Positions 8,248 to 17,178 of a DNA stretch of 64,000 nt are shown here, in pieces. The notes beneath the pieces were generated by a model. The model saw only the letters and a program-made list of their open reading frames with translations. It did no database searches and was not told the DNA's origin. This DNA comes from Aureispira sp963837355 (GTDB taxonomy: Bacteria > Bacteroidota > Bacteroidia > Chitinophagales > Saprospiraceae). Positions within the stretch are counted from its first letter, which is position 1. Every line of letters begins with the position of its first letter. Location of the stretch: contig CAWIMY010000003.1 in the NCBI GenBank assembly GCA_963837355.1, positions 434,001 through 498,000 of the forward strand, read 5' to 3'. The position numbers and the translations under genes are program-made.

Positions 8248-8922
8248 ATGAAGACCAATTATAGAGCTATTATCCCCTTTTCAGGCGGCATTGATAGTAC
8301 CGCAGGGTTGTATCATACCTTAACCACTTATCCCAACGATCATTTTTTAGTTTTTAAAGTGGTATTAATCAATGGCGAGTGTGGCAGCCGAAGCGTCAAA
8401 GAAGAACAAGCTGTCAACGCTATTTTGGAGCGACTGCGCGCGCTTGGAATTCAAAATTTTACTTATCGGCGCTTGTCTTTTGATTACAGTCAGTTGGGGC
8501 CGCCGCCTATTTGGGACAGCGAAGCGGTTAATTTTGCTGCCGCGACCTGCTTACGCGCCCATCCAGAGATTTATGAGCTGGTAGAGGGTGCTATTTATGA
8601 CGATTATCTACAGCAAGGCTTTCAGGAGCGCTTGACGCAAATTGAGAAAATTCTATACCTCGTCAGCGAACGCAGTAAGGAGAATTTGACGATTGTTTTT
8701 CCGCTCCGAGATTGGGACAAGTACCGCGTTATGCAAAGCTTACCCCCAGATATTTTAAACCTAACGTGGTCTTGTCGTTATCCTGAGGGGGCGGCACAGT
8801 GGGAATTAAAACGCTGCCATAAGTGTTCTACCTGCATCACCATTGACCAAGTCCTACAAATTTATCCCGAGGCGTTTCCCGATTTTGACAAAAATCCTCC
8901 TGCCCTTGGTCCACCCAAATAA
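8248..8922 (+). CDS. QueC-like ATP-pyrophosphatase
   Basis: The 224-residue protein has the PP-loop PFSGGIDSTAGLY near the N-terminus, used to activate a substrate by adenylation, and a C-terminal zinc-type cluster, WSCRYPEG followed by KRCHKCSTC, as in 7-cyano-7-deazaguanine synthases. True QueC turns 7-carboxy-7-deazaguanine into preQ0 with ATP and ammonia. No queD, queE or folE lies nearby, the middle of the protein is not recognisably QueC, and the gene sits 12 bp behind a GNAT/decarboxylase fusion. A role in amidating or converting another carboxylate made by that fusion is an inference. Family call firm, function open. Confidence 0.7.
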   Translation: MKTNYRAIIPFSGGIDSTAGLYHTLTTYPNDHFLVFKVVLINGECGSRSVKEEQAVNAILERLRALGIQNFTYRRLSFDYSQLGPPPIWDSEAVNFAAATCLRAHPEIYELVEGAIYDDYLQQGFQERLTQIEKILYLVSERSKENLTIVFPLRDWDKYRVMQSLPPDILNLTWSCRYPEGAAQWELKRCHKCSTCITIDQVLQIYPEAFPDFDKNPPALGPPK

Positions 8923-8930
8923 GCTCGCCT

Positions 8931-10208
8931 ATGCGTTTTCTGCTCCTCCTACTCTTGGCTCTTTTGCCGTTTGCCTCTAGTATTGCCCAATCGAGTACGC
9001 CTAGCAGCGTCACCGAATTGCAAGCCCAATACCGTCTTTTGTTGGATCTCCAAGCGACCGATCAAATTTCAGCAACGACCTTCGATAGCCGTGCTGCTCA
9101 ATTGCAGCAAATAGCCGAAGAGCGCTTTAATTTATCCCTCGAAGGGCTTGCCATAGAACAAGCGGTGACCGCGCAACGGGTCAATTGGCTGGCCTCGGCG
9201 CTGTATTTAGCCGCCGCGTTACTGGTATTTTTACTACTTGGCCCATTGCTGCGCAAGCTTTGGAAACCGCTTCGCGCCTTGTTTCGCACGATTTGGCACT
9301 TGGATATTATTCGGCAACTCTATCGCGGCTTGGTACAACTCGCTAAACTGCTGTGGGAACCCCTTTCTTATGTAATCTTAATCGCTTGTTTGTGGGTTTA
9401 CCCAAACGAATGGTTACTGCTCTTGGCGAGTTTTGCCTTGGGGAGTTTGATTAGCTACAGCGTGTATAGTCGTCGTAAACAGGCTGCTGTACTTTCGGGA
9501 GAGTCCATTGATCAAGAACACATTGATTATTACCAAGAACAACAGCGCTACAACCAACGAGCAGGCACGTTGTCTTCTTGGCTAGTAACCTTGGTTTGGG
9601 CAGGCTTGGCTTATTATTTTGACCATGCTTGGGTGGGTTTTATGGCTGTAGCAGCTTTTATTTCGAGTATGGGATTTGCAATGGTCCTATGGCCTGGCGC
9701 AATTGGCATTGGTTTTAAGCGCTACGATAAGGTTTTTGTGTTGCGCTTGACGGGAATCATGCTGGTGCTGACGGTATTGGCTTGGCTTATTTTTTATACA
9801 GAATATATCCCGTTTTTGAGTGCGCTGCGCCAACCGTTGCGCGTGTATGAAGTCGGGTTGTTGTCCTTGGTGCCCTTGGTGTATTTTTTGGGTTTAGGTT
9901 ATACGGCCTTTTTTGTTTATGGGCGCAAAACAGCGGTGTATCAACAAATTTTAGCGCGTATTTTTGCCTTTTCGATGGGGTATTTGACGGTGGCGCTGGG
10001 CTTGCTGTATGGCATTGGTAGCCTGTTTTGGATTGGGCTGTTTTTCATGACTTGGTTCGCTGTCGATTTGTATTTTGAATTGGTCTTTCGTAAGATTGAT
10101 GTGGTTTGGTCGGGCTTGGTGCTGGCGGGTTTGTTGGGCGGCGCGGGGTATTGGTTGAAGAATAATTTGTCAACGGTGTTGGAGTTTGCGGTGGGTTTGG
10201 GTTGGTAG
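8931..10208 (+). CDS. Polytopic membrane protein of unknown function
   Basis: The product starts with a signal peptide (MRFLLLLLLALLPFASSIAQ), then an 70-residue helical periplasmic segment, then about ten hydrophobic helices from residue 85 to the C-terminus, many with Trp, Tyr and Phe at the borders. A charged loop, SRRKQAAVLSGESIDQEHIDYY, lies between the fourth and fifth helices. It begins 8 bp after the QueC-like gene, so it likely belongs to the same operon. I do not recognise a transporter or enzyme signature. A role in moving or anchoring the product of the two upstream enzymes is only a possibility. Confidence 0.65.
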   Translation: MRFLLLLLLALLPFASSIAQSSTPSSVTELQAQYRLLLDLQATDQISATTFDSRAAQLQQIAEERFNLSLEGLAIEQAVTAQRVNWLASALYLAAALLVFLLLGPLLRKLWKPLRALFRTIWHLDIIRQLYRGLVQLAKLLWEPLSYVILIACLWVYPNEWLLLLASFALGSLISYSVYSRRKQAAVLSGESIDQEHIDYYQEQQRYNQRAGTLSSWLVTLVWAGLAYYFDHAWVGFMAVAAFISSMGFAMVLWPGAIGIGFKRYDKVFVLRLTGIMLVLTVLAWLIFYTEYIPFLSALRQPLRVYEVGLLSLVPLVYFLGLGYTAFFVYGRKTAVYQQILARIFAFSMGYLTVALGLLYGIGSLFWIGLFFMTWFAVDLYFELVFRKIDVVWSGLVLAGLLGGAGYWLKNNLSTVLEFAVGLGW

Positions 10209-10290
10209 GCAGATTGGGGACAAGCTAATTTCGCTTGACTACTCGAGTTCTTCGTTCTATTATTTTTTGTGGGTTATTAAGATAGGAAAT

Positions 10291-11010
10291 ATGGCGTATC
10301 AGGTTCCATTTATTGGCTTATTGATAGGACAATTAGAAATAGACTCCAAGAGTCGTCGGTTGTATAATGACTTGTGGAAGTTGCTGTCTGTTAAAATCCT
10401 AATGGACATGCAGTTGGAGAAAGCCCAAGAAGAATGCTTGGAAAAGATGCACCAGCTTTGTATTCAATATGTTATCAAAGACTTGGAACAAGCCCCCATA
10501 CCATCAGTTATCATTGATCCTTATCAAGCGGCACTTGCCTTTCTACGAAAAAAGAACAACTACCCTTATTTGCGCAACGTTGCCAAAGAGGTAGTAGACA
10601 TTCGCCGCAGTATTTGCTTTCCTAGACATACAGAAACACCACAACAACTGTTGACAACCTACCAAGCGCTTTCTGAGATTCCTTTAACTATCTTCTTTAG
10701 CTTTCTTCGCTTAAACCCTGCTGCTTCTACTCCTGAATTGTATAAATACTACCTTCAAGCCGCGTATCAAGTGGAAGCTTATTTTATGGCCATTTACTTG
10801 GTATTGGAGGGCTCTTTAACAGAAGTTGGTGCCGCTTCTGTTGCCCGTCTTATACGTGGTCTACGATTGGCTGCTGAGTTACAAGCGGCCTATGCCCTTT
10901 TATTGGCAGCCTGGCAACCGTTGGATACTATTCCAACACTGACTCTACAGCGTATAGAGAGCGTGGCAGCTCAATCTTTGGACGCTGCTAAAGCACGGAA
11001 CGGGATTTAA
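10291..11010 (+). CDS. Hypothetical protein
   Basis: The frame is open from 10186, overlapping the upstream gene, but the ATG at 10291 (MAYQVPFIGLLIGQLEIDS) is the better start because the preceding codons have no protein-like composition. The 239-residue product is helical, with leucine and alanine-rich segments and no clear signal peptide or membrane anchor. Two cysteines lie in ECLEKMHQLC. It follows the membrane protein on the same strand by about 80 bp and may be the last gene of that run. No family recognised. Confidence 0.5.
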   Translation: MAYQVPFIGLLIGQLEIDSKSRRLYNDLWKLLSVKILMDMQLEKAQEECLEKMHQLCIQYVIKDLEQAPIPSVIIDPYQAALAFLRKKNNYPYLRNVAKEVVDIRRSICFPRHTETPQQLLTTYQALSEIPLTIFFSFLRLNPAASTPELYKYYLQAAYQVEAYFMAIYLVLEGSLTEVGAASVARLIRGLRLAAELQAAYALLLAAWQPLDTIPTLTLQRIESVAAQSLDAAKARNGI

Positions 11011-11166
11011 TTTTAATACTGTAGACTAAAAGAGTTAAGTCGCTCTAAAACTTACTAAATCACCGTTTTACCTTTCTGAAAAACAGGACTTTCTACCCTA
11101 TTCTAAATCTTTTTGTATACATTAAGTTGGAACTGTTACTTCAACATCACATAAACCTACTTAATT

Positions 11167-11571
11167 ATGAATTTAATAATAGCTTGTTTAGCAGCAGGGC
11201 TTCTCAGCGTTGCGGTTCGATTTGTTTGGTTTCATCCTAATGTCTTTGGAACCGCTTGGAATAAAGAAATTGGGAGAACGACCACGACAGCGGGAAAGAG
11301 TCAGCTCCTCACTTTTCTCGTCTCTTTTGTGATTTGTGCGTATTTCGCTTACGAAATGAATTGGATCAATCACCCTGATGACTTAAATTTTTTCGTGCAC
11401 GGCATGTATCATGGCGCTAAAAACATTGGTGTTTTTGCCGTTGGAGCCGTTCTTATTCACGCCGTATCCGAGCAGCGAAGTCCTGCTTACATTCTTGCCC
11501 ATGCAGGGTATTGGTTGGTGACGTTTGCCTTGATTGGCGGCCTATTGGCTTCTTTTCCAGCGTTTAAGTAA
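11167..11571 (+). CDS. DUF1761 family membrane protein
   Basis: The 134-residue protein has four hydrophobic helices and the DUF1761 pattern: a first helix followed by WFHPNVFGTAWNKEIG, then a second helix near VSFVICAYFAYEM, a GMYHGAKNIGVFAVG helix and a final LAHAGYWLVTFALIGGLL helix. Proteins of this family are small bacterial inner-membrane proteins of unknown function. The gene stands alone, with a strong terminator about 65 bp behind it, so it is probably monocistronic. Confidence 0.85.
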   Translation: MNLIIACLAAGLLSVAVRFVWFHPNVFGTAWNKEIGRTTTTAGKSQLLTFLVSFVICAYFAYEMNWINHPDDLNFFVHGMYHGAKNIGVFAVGAVLIHAVSEQRSPAYILAHAGYWLVTFALIGGLLASFPAFK

Positions 11572-11634
11572 GGGTATTGCGGGGCTAGCTCTTGCTTGAC
11601 TAAGTGATCTGCTTCTTTATTTTTTATAAAAAAC

Positions 11635-11673
11635 AACTGTCCAGCTGCTTTATAGCCTCTGGACAGTTTTTCT
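11635..11673. terminator. Intrinsic terminator, usable from both strands
   Basis: The arms aactgtccag and ctggacagtt form a perfect 10-bp stem around a 14-nt loop, followed by a T-run on the plus strand and preceded by an A-rich stretch. It ends the DUF1761 gene and may also serve the convergent phospholipase-domain gene. Confidence 0.85.
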
Positions 11674-11748
11674 TTAAAGGCCAACCTTTTGTTTGGAATT
11701 GCTTACTTAAAAACAACAAAGGGCTCCTTGCTATTGGCAACACTTTCC

Positions 11749-13182
11749 TTACTCAAAATTATACTGGTAAACCGTTTGGCACAACGCGCCATTTATAAAA
11801 TCTAAATAGATAATATTGGGCTTGGAGACCTTACTGCCGCCGATTTGATCGCGCAAACTCGCACTTAGATTTCTATTCGCTTCTTGTGCTAAGGCCGCGA
11901 TGTCCTTTGTTGTAATAGAAACCACTTGCGCAGTTAGTGTCCAAGAAAGCAAGAACAAATGTCCTGCCCCCCATGAGACGTGATTTTTCCATTTTTGTAG
12001 TTGGTCGCTGTACATCTTATCAAAGCTATCCTTGTCCGCATAATGATCGTAGACTCTAAGATTATGGTTGTTAGAACTTTCTTCCGCATCTACATACTTA
12101 AACCGCCCCTGAGAAGGGTCGATGTAGCCTGATGGCGGTAGTTTTTCCTTATCATAATAAATAACCAGTAGCATTTTTCCACGAAGGGAAGACAAGGGAA
12201 TCTGAGATAGATTTACGTTAGTATCGTTATTTTTGTACAAATATGGCTGTAGAAAAGCTTGTTCAAAAGCGGTCTGCATCGCTGTGATTAAATCACTATC
12301 CGTGCTGGTATGGGAGAATTTTAGAACAAAGGTTTCGCTAGGGTATTGGCTCAAAAAGTTGGTGGCTTGTTGCAAAATAGAGGCTAAGTCCTGCCCCTTT
12401 CCGCCAAATCCTGCGGTCTCGTGGTACGTCACTAAGGCATTGTTGTACAGCTTTAAGCGCAAATCGAAGTAGCGAATACCACACACGAGTTGTTGTCCCA
12501 CATTAAATTGTTGCGTTTGAATGTAGGATGGAGCAGTGACACCGTTGTCATATACTTGCGACATGCCTGTATCGTGGCTCCCTGGCAAAACCATATTATC
12601 CAAAGAAAGCTGGCTATTTAATCGACTCATCCAATTGGGTTCCTCCACAAAGGGAGAGAAGCTCATCATCACCACTTCGTGTTGCCCATTGTCGCCTCTC
12701 AAAAAGTTAGCGTTGACCGTCCGTCCCTGTTGATCCATACCATTGACCGTTACTTGATTGCCAATTGTATGAGTTGCTTTTTTTCCTCCAAACCACCAAT
12801 TTTCACTACTAGCATTGGATCCTTGCGCCAAGGTAATGTTCTGAAAAGTAACCGTGGTGGTTTCGGTTTTAAATTCGTCGGTGTAAAGCCGTAGGGATAA
12901 CGTTCCAAGAAAGGCAAAATTTAACTCGTCAGGATTCTCATTGAAGGTATTGTGCGAAGTGGGGCTTTGTTCTTTGAACCAGTCGGCTACGTCGTCGCTG
13001 GCGCTTCTACCCAAGTTAAAATTAAGCTGTCCATCTGCTCCAAAATTAAAGACTTTTCCTGTATAAACATGTCCATCAGGATCTTGTTTGTTAGTAATTT
13101 TGTACGCGGTGATGGTATAGGAACCGCCAGCAAGATGTTGTCCATTGTCTAAAAAATAAACATGGTTATCGTGGTATCTCAT
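11749..13182 (-). CDS. PI-PLC X-domain protein with N-terminal beta-rich region
   Basis: The C-terminal part from about residue 183 is a phosphatidylinositol-specific phospholipase C X domain: LPGSHDTGMS with catalytic His203, FDLRL at 239-243, VTYHET with the second catalytic His254, and FVLKFSHT. Such enzymes cleave phosphoinositides or related lipids without needing protein partners. The first 175 residues look beta-rich, with repeated Gly, Asn and aromatic residues such as NWWFGG, and may bind sugar or membrane. There is no signal peptide at the chosen start, which is unusual for a phospholipase; export by another route or a cytoplasmic role is possible. Length 477. Confidence 0.8.
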   Translation of the reverse strand: MRYHDNHVYFLDNGQHLAGGSYTITAYKITNKQDPDGHVYTGKVFNFGADGQLNFNLGRSASDDVADWFKEQSPTSHNTFNENPDELNFAFLGTLSLRLYTDEFKTETTTVTFQNITLAQGSNASSENWWFGGKKATHTIGNQVTVNGMDQQGRTVNANFLRGDNGQHEVVMMSFSPFVEEPNWMSRLNSQLSLDNMVLPGSHDTGMSQVYDNGVTAPSYIQTQQFNVGQQLVCGIRYFDLRLKLYNNALVTYHETAGFGGKGQDLASILQQATNFLSQYPSETFVLKFSHTSTDSDLITAMQTAFEQAFLQPYLYKNNDTNVNLSQIPLSSLRGKMLLVIYYDKEKLPPSGYIDPSQGRFKYVDAEESSNNHNLRVYDHYADKDSFDKMYSDQLQKWKNHVSWGAGHLFLLSWTLTAQVVSITTKDIAALAQEANRNLSASLRDQIGGSKVSKPNIIYLDFINGALCQTVYQYNFE

Positions 13183-13284
13183 AAAATGATTTTTAAAGAT
13201 TATCCAACGAAGTAACTATTTGGGGGAAGATGCTAGAAGGTAGGCATTTTATTGCTTCTACGAAAGTACTACTCTGGCAAACCC

Positions 13285-13323
13285 CAAAAAAAACTGCCGA
13301 GCAGCTTGCGCTACCCGACAGTT
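13285..13323 (-). terminator. Intrinsic terminator after the thiolase gene
   Basis: The arms aactg and cagtt, extended by a mismatch and CG pairs, form a hairpin at 13292-13323. On the minus strand eight T follow, which places an intrinsic terminator about 40 bp behind the thiolase stop and closes the fatty-acid operon. Confidence 0.7.
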
Positions 13324-13363
13324 CTAACTATTTATTACCAAGCAAATTTTCCTGAGAAAACGC

Positions 13364-14531
13364 TTATTTTAGCAATTCGTAAATACCAGCAATACCTTGG
13401 CCACCACCTACACAGGCTGTTACCATACCGTATTTGGCATTCTGACGACGCAATTCATTGAACAATTGAATGCTCAATTTTGCTCCTGTACAACCCAAGG
13501 GGTGTCCCAATGCAATCGCGCCACCATTGACGTTGACGATATCAGGATTCAGTCCTGCTTCTCCAATAACCGCTAGGGCTTGGGCAGCAAACGCCTCATT
13601 CAATTCAATCAAATCAATGTCTTTCAATTTCAAGCCTGCTCTTTGCAAGGCTTTTGGAATCGCTTCGCAAGCTCATGCCCATGTACAAAGGATCTACCCC
13701 TGCTACAGAACAAGAGGCCATCCGAGCGATCGGCTCTAGCCCCAGGTCTTTGACCATTTTTTCGCTCATAACCAAAACAAAGGCCGCACCATCAGACATT
13801 GGCGAAGAGTTGCCCGCTGTCACCGAACCACCCTGTGCAAAGACAGGACGCAAGCCTCCTAGCCCTTCGGCAGTAGTCGAACGGCGCACGCCTTCATCGG
13901 TATCTACCGTCCATTGGTTCTCGGTGCGTTTGCCGTCTTTGACGCTCACTTCTGTTACTTGTACAGGCACGATTTCGTCTTTGAATTTCCCTGCGTCGAT
14001 GGCGTCAGCCGCCTTCATGTGGGATTGATAAGCGAATTCATCTTGTGCTTCGCGGCTAATGCCGTATTTGTTGGCAACGGCTTCTGCCGTCAAGCCCATG
14101 CCTACTACATATTGAGGGCTGTTGAGGCCGACTTCATAACTGGGTGACAATTTGTAGCCTGTCATGGGAATCAAACTCATGCTCTCTGTTCCACCAGCGA
14201 CATAGCAATCGCCCATGCCCGCTTTGATTTTGGCAACGGCCATAGAAATGGTTTCTAGGCCAGAGGCGCAATAACGGTTGACGGTAACCCCTGGGACTGT
14301 TTTACCAAAGGCGCGCAACGAAATTTGGCGACCGATCTGCAAGCCTTGCTCCCCTTCGGGGTTGGCACAACCGACCAAAACGTCGTCGATCAAGTTGGTA
14401 TCAAAATCTACATTTTTGCCTAAGTGCTCCAATACGCGTACCGCTAAATCATCAGAACGGTAAAAGCGGAATCCGCCTTTTTTGGCTTTTCCTACAGCAG
14501 AGCGATAACCTGCTACGATATATGCTTCCAT
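13364..14531 (-). pseudogene. fadA: Acetyl-CoA acyltransferase (thiolase), frameshifted
   Basis: Thiolases cleave 3-ketoacyl-CoA with CoA in the last step of beta-oxidation. The N-terminal frame (13614-14531) carries NRYCASGLE with the nucleophile Cys and the AGNSSPMSDGA segment. The C-terminal frame (13364-13648) carries NEAFAAQA, GGAIALGHPLGCTGA and TACVGGGQG, so every catalytic residue exists. The frames cross near 13664-13674, where homologues have a continuous MGMG-x-x-AIP. The length of the span fits a net loss of two bases or gain of one. It lies 62 bp behind the multifunctional hydratase/dehydrogenase gene, the usual operon partner. A sequence error is as likely as real inactivation. 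Confidence 0.85.
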
Positions 14532-14592
14532 TGTTTATTTATATTTATAACGTACAGTTTCCTGTCGTGAATGATTGAATTAAAACCGCTGC

Positions 14593-17001
14593 TTAGTTCC
14601 GCAAAGGTTTATTAGTCTCTAGCATGTGTTGGATGCGCTCCAAGGTTTTTTGTTCGCCGCAAAGGCTCAAAAACTCCTGACGCTCAATGTCCAACAAGTA
14701 CTGCTCGGATACTTTTTGTGGGCTGGTCAAATCACCACCACATAAGACGCTGGCTACTTTCTTCGCAATCAAAATATCATGGTCAGACGCGTATTTACCT
14801 AAGCGCAAGCTTTCGGCAGCCACGTACAACGATCCCAATCCTCCACGCCCCAAGACATAAATGTCATTTTTGGGAGCGGGTTGAGTATAGTTCGGTGCCA
14901 ATTCTAAGACCTTTTTCTTGGCTTCGCCCAAGGTTCTAGAAACGTTGACACTTACTTCGTCAATACCTGGACGTAAGTAGCCCATGTTGAACGCCTCGTA
15001 AGCCGATGTGGCCACAGAAGCCATCGCAATCGTTTTGAATTTCTCTAGAATGAGCGGAATTTCTACATCTCCTACATTGAATTCCTGAGCGGCGCGCAAG
15101 GCAAACTCCTTGGTTCCACCACCACCGGGGATCAAACCAACCCCTACTTCTACCAAACCGATGTACGATTCTGCGGAAGCGATAACAGCATCCGAGTGCA
15201 TGGAGAATTCACAACCGCCTCCAAAGACATAGCCTTGGGTAGCGATCACGACAGGAATGGACGAGTAGCGAATGCGCATACTGGTTTGTTGAAAGACGTT
15301 AATCGCCATGTTCAACTCATCCCAATCTTGCTCGTAAGCCATCATAGCAATAGCCATCAAGTTGGCTCCTACAGAGAAGTGTTCGGCATTATTACCAACC
15401 ACCAAGCCTTTCCAATCTCCATCTTCAGCAATTTCGATGGCTTTGTTCAAGCCTCTCAAAACGCCTTCGCCAAGCGAATTCATTTTAGAACGGAACTCAA
15501 AACACAATACCCCGTCGCCTAAATCATGTAATGTAGACTCCGAGTTGCTCCATACTTCCGAGCTGCTGCGAATGTTGTCTAAAATGATAAATTCTTCGGT
15601 ACCAGGAATTACTTGGTAAGATTTGCTGTCAATATCATAATACTGCTGCTTGCCGTCTTTGACTTGGTAAAAGCTGTCAAATCCAGCATCTAGCATATCG
15701 TATACCCATTTGGCAACTTCGTGGCCTTCGGCCTTTGCTGCTTCAATGCCTTCTTTGATGCCCACCATATCCCAGTATTCATACGGGCCTACATTCCAAG
15801 CAAAGCCTGAACGCAACGCGTCGTCGATGGAATAAATATCGTCGGCAATTTCTGGAATTCTATTCGATACATAAGCAAACAAACCCGCTAGCGAGCGTTT
15901 TACTAGTTGTGCGCCTTTGTCATCGGCATACTTATCGTTGAAGAAGGTGCGTACTTTTCCTTTTAGAGAATCGGACTGACCAGCAGCATCCAATACAGGC
16001 GATTTAACGCGTTGTGTAGGCGCGTATTCTAATGTTTTCAGGTTCAAGCCCAATTTGATGGGACGACCAGAAGCATCTTTTTCGCGGGTGCGTTCGTAGA
16101 ACCCTTTCTTCGTTTTATTACCCAAAAACTTATTCTCCAACATAAAGTTGAGGTATTCGGGCATACTAAAGGCTTCGATTTGCTCGTCGTTGGGACGGTT
16201 TTCGGCGATGCCTTTGATTACTTTTTGGGCAGTGTCTAAACCGACCAAATCTCCCAAAGCGAACGTACCTGTGCGTGGGCGGCCGATGGCTCCCCCTGTC
16301 AATTTATCCACCAATTCGATGGGCAAATCCAGTTCTTCGGTCAATTGGAAAATCTTAGCCATCGCATACACCCCAACACGGTTGGCGATAAAGGCGGGCG
16401 TATCTTTACACATAACCGCGCGCTTTCCTAAATAGCGGTCGGCGTACATCTTGAAGAACTCAATGACTTCTGGATCCGTTTTTGGACCGGGAATGATTTC
16501 TAGCAAGCGCAAGATACGCGGCGGGTTGAAAAAGTGAGTGCCACAGAAATGGCGCTGAAAATCTTCGCTGCGTCCTTCGGACATCATGTGAATCGGAATA
16601 CCAGAGGTATTGGACGTTACCAACGAGCCTTTTTTACGGTATTTATCGACCTTTTCGAACACTTGTTTTTTAATATCCAACCGCTCAATAACGACCTCAA
16701 TAATCCAATCGCAATCCTTGATGCCTTCAAAATCATCGGTAAAGTTACCGGTAGTGATTTGACTGGCAGTTTTGGTATCGTAAAAAGCCGAAACGGGCTT
16801 GCGGTTCTTGATGGCAAATTGGAGGGCGCTGTCTACAATGCGGTTGCGAGCGGCGGGGTTGTCTTTTTCTTCGTCTTTTAGATCGAAGGGCACAATGTCT
16901 AACAATAAGACTTCTAAACCAATGTTAGAAAGGTGTGCGGCAATCCCGGAGCCCATCACTCCTGAACCTAAGACGGCTACTTTTTTGATTCTTCTACTCA
17001 T
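14593..17001 (-). CDS. fadN: 3-hydroxyacyl-CoA dehydrogenase / enoyl-CoA hydratase (FadN type)
   Basis: This 802-residue enzyme carries two steps of fatty-acid beta-oxidation: hydration of enoyl-CoA and NAD-dependent oxidation of 3-hydroxyacyl-CoA. Domains run dehydrogenase first: the Rossmann loop AVLGSGVMGSGIAAHLSN at 9-26, FCGTHFFNPPRILRLLEIIP near 160, and two C-terminal dehydrogenase subdomains. The hydratase follows at about 500-700, with FSVGANL, GYVFGGGCEFSMH and GVGLIPGGGGTKE. This order, reversed from E. coli FadB, is that of Bacillus FadN. Thiolase lies directly downstream and a TetR regulator gene directly upstream on the same strand. Confidence 0.92.
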   Translation of the reverse strand: MSRRIKKVAVLGSGVMGSGIAAHLSNIGLEVLLLDIVPFDLKDEEKDNPAARNRIVDSALQFAIKNRKPVSAFYDTKTASQITTGNFTDDFEGIKDCDWIIEVVIERLDIKKQVFEKVDKYRKKGSLVTSNTSGIPIHMMSEGRSEDFQRHFCGTHFFNPPRILRLLEIIPGPKTDPEVIEFFKMYADRYLGKRAVMCKDTPAFIANRVGVYAMAKIFQLTEELDLPIELVDKLTGGAIGRPRTGTFALGDLVGLDTAQKVIKGIAENRPNDEQIEAFSMPEYLNFMLENKFLGNKTKKGFYERTREKDASGRPIKLGLNLKTLEYAPTQRVKSPVLDAAGQSDSLKGKVRTFFNDKYADDKGAQLVKRSLAGLFAYVSNRIPEIADDIYSIDDALRSGFAWNVGPYEYWDMVGIKEGIEAAKAEGHEVAKWVYDMLDAGFDSFYQVKDGKQQYYDIDSKSYQVIPGTEEFIILDNIRSSSEVWSNSESTLHDLGDGVLCFEFRSKMNSLGEGVLRGLNKAIEIAEDGDWKGLVVGNNAEHFSVGANLMAIAMMAYEQDWDELNMAINVFQQTSMRIRYSSIPVVIATQGYVFGGGCEFSMHSDAVIASAESYIGLVEVGVGLIPGGGGTKEFALRAAQEFNVGDVEIPLILEKFKTIAMASVATSAYEAFNMGYLRPGIDEVSVNVSRTLGEAKKKVLELAPNYTQPAPKNDIYVLGRGGLGSLYVAAESLRLGKYASDHDILIAKKVASVLCGGDLTSPQKVSEQYLLDIERQEFLSLCGEQKTLERIQHMLETNKPLRN

Positions 17002-17050
17002 CCTTGTGTGATAATTTTAGAATGGTTGTTTAAAAGGAATTCTATATAGT

Positions 17051-17101
17051 AAAGTTGTTTAAAAAAATCCTTCTTCATAAATAGACTTTATTAAACAGCT
17101 T
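17051..17101 (-). terminator. Hairpin between tetR and fadN genes
   Basis: The arms aaagttgtttaa and ttaaacagctt pair over 11 positions with a G-U wobble across a 28-nt loop. On the minus strand it follows the regulator gene and precedes the dehydrogenase gene. A run of T lies inside the loop rather than after the stem, so the terminator call is weak. A similar arm pair recurs at 61521-61578. Confidence 0.3.
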
Positions 17102-17178
17102 CAGCATTCCATGCTCTAACAAGCTAACCGCTACTTTGTTGGGTCAGCGTTCGAGTGGAGTATTTATAAGGCGTTTAA

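Noticed and set aside
8248..8922. True queuosine-pathway QueC
   Set aside because: No queD, queE, queF or folE is near and the operon partner is a decarboxylase fusion, so only QueC-like is claimed.
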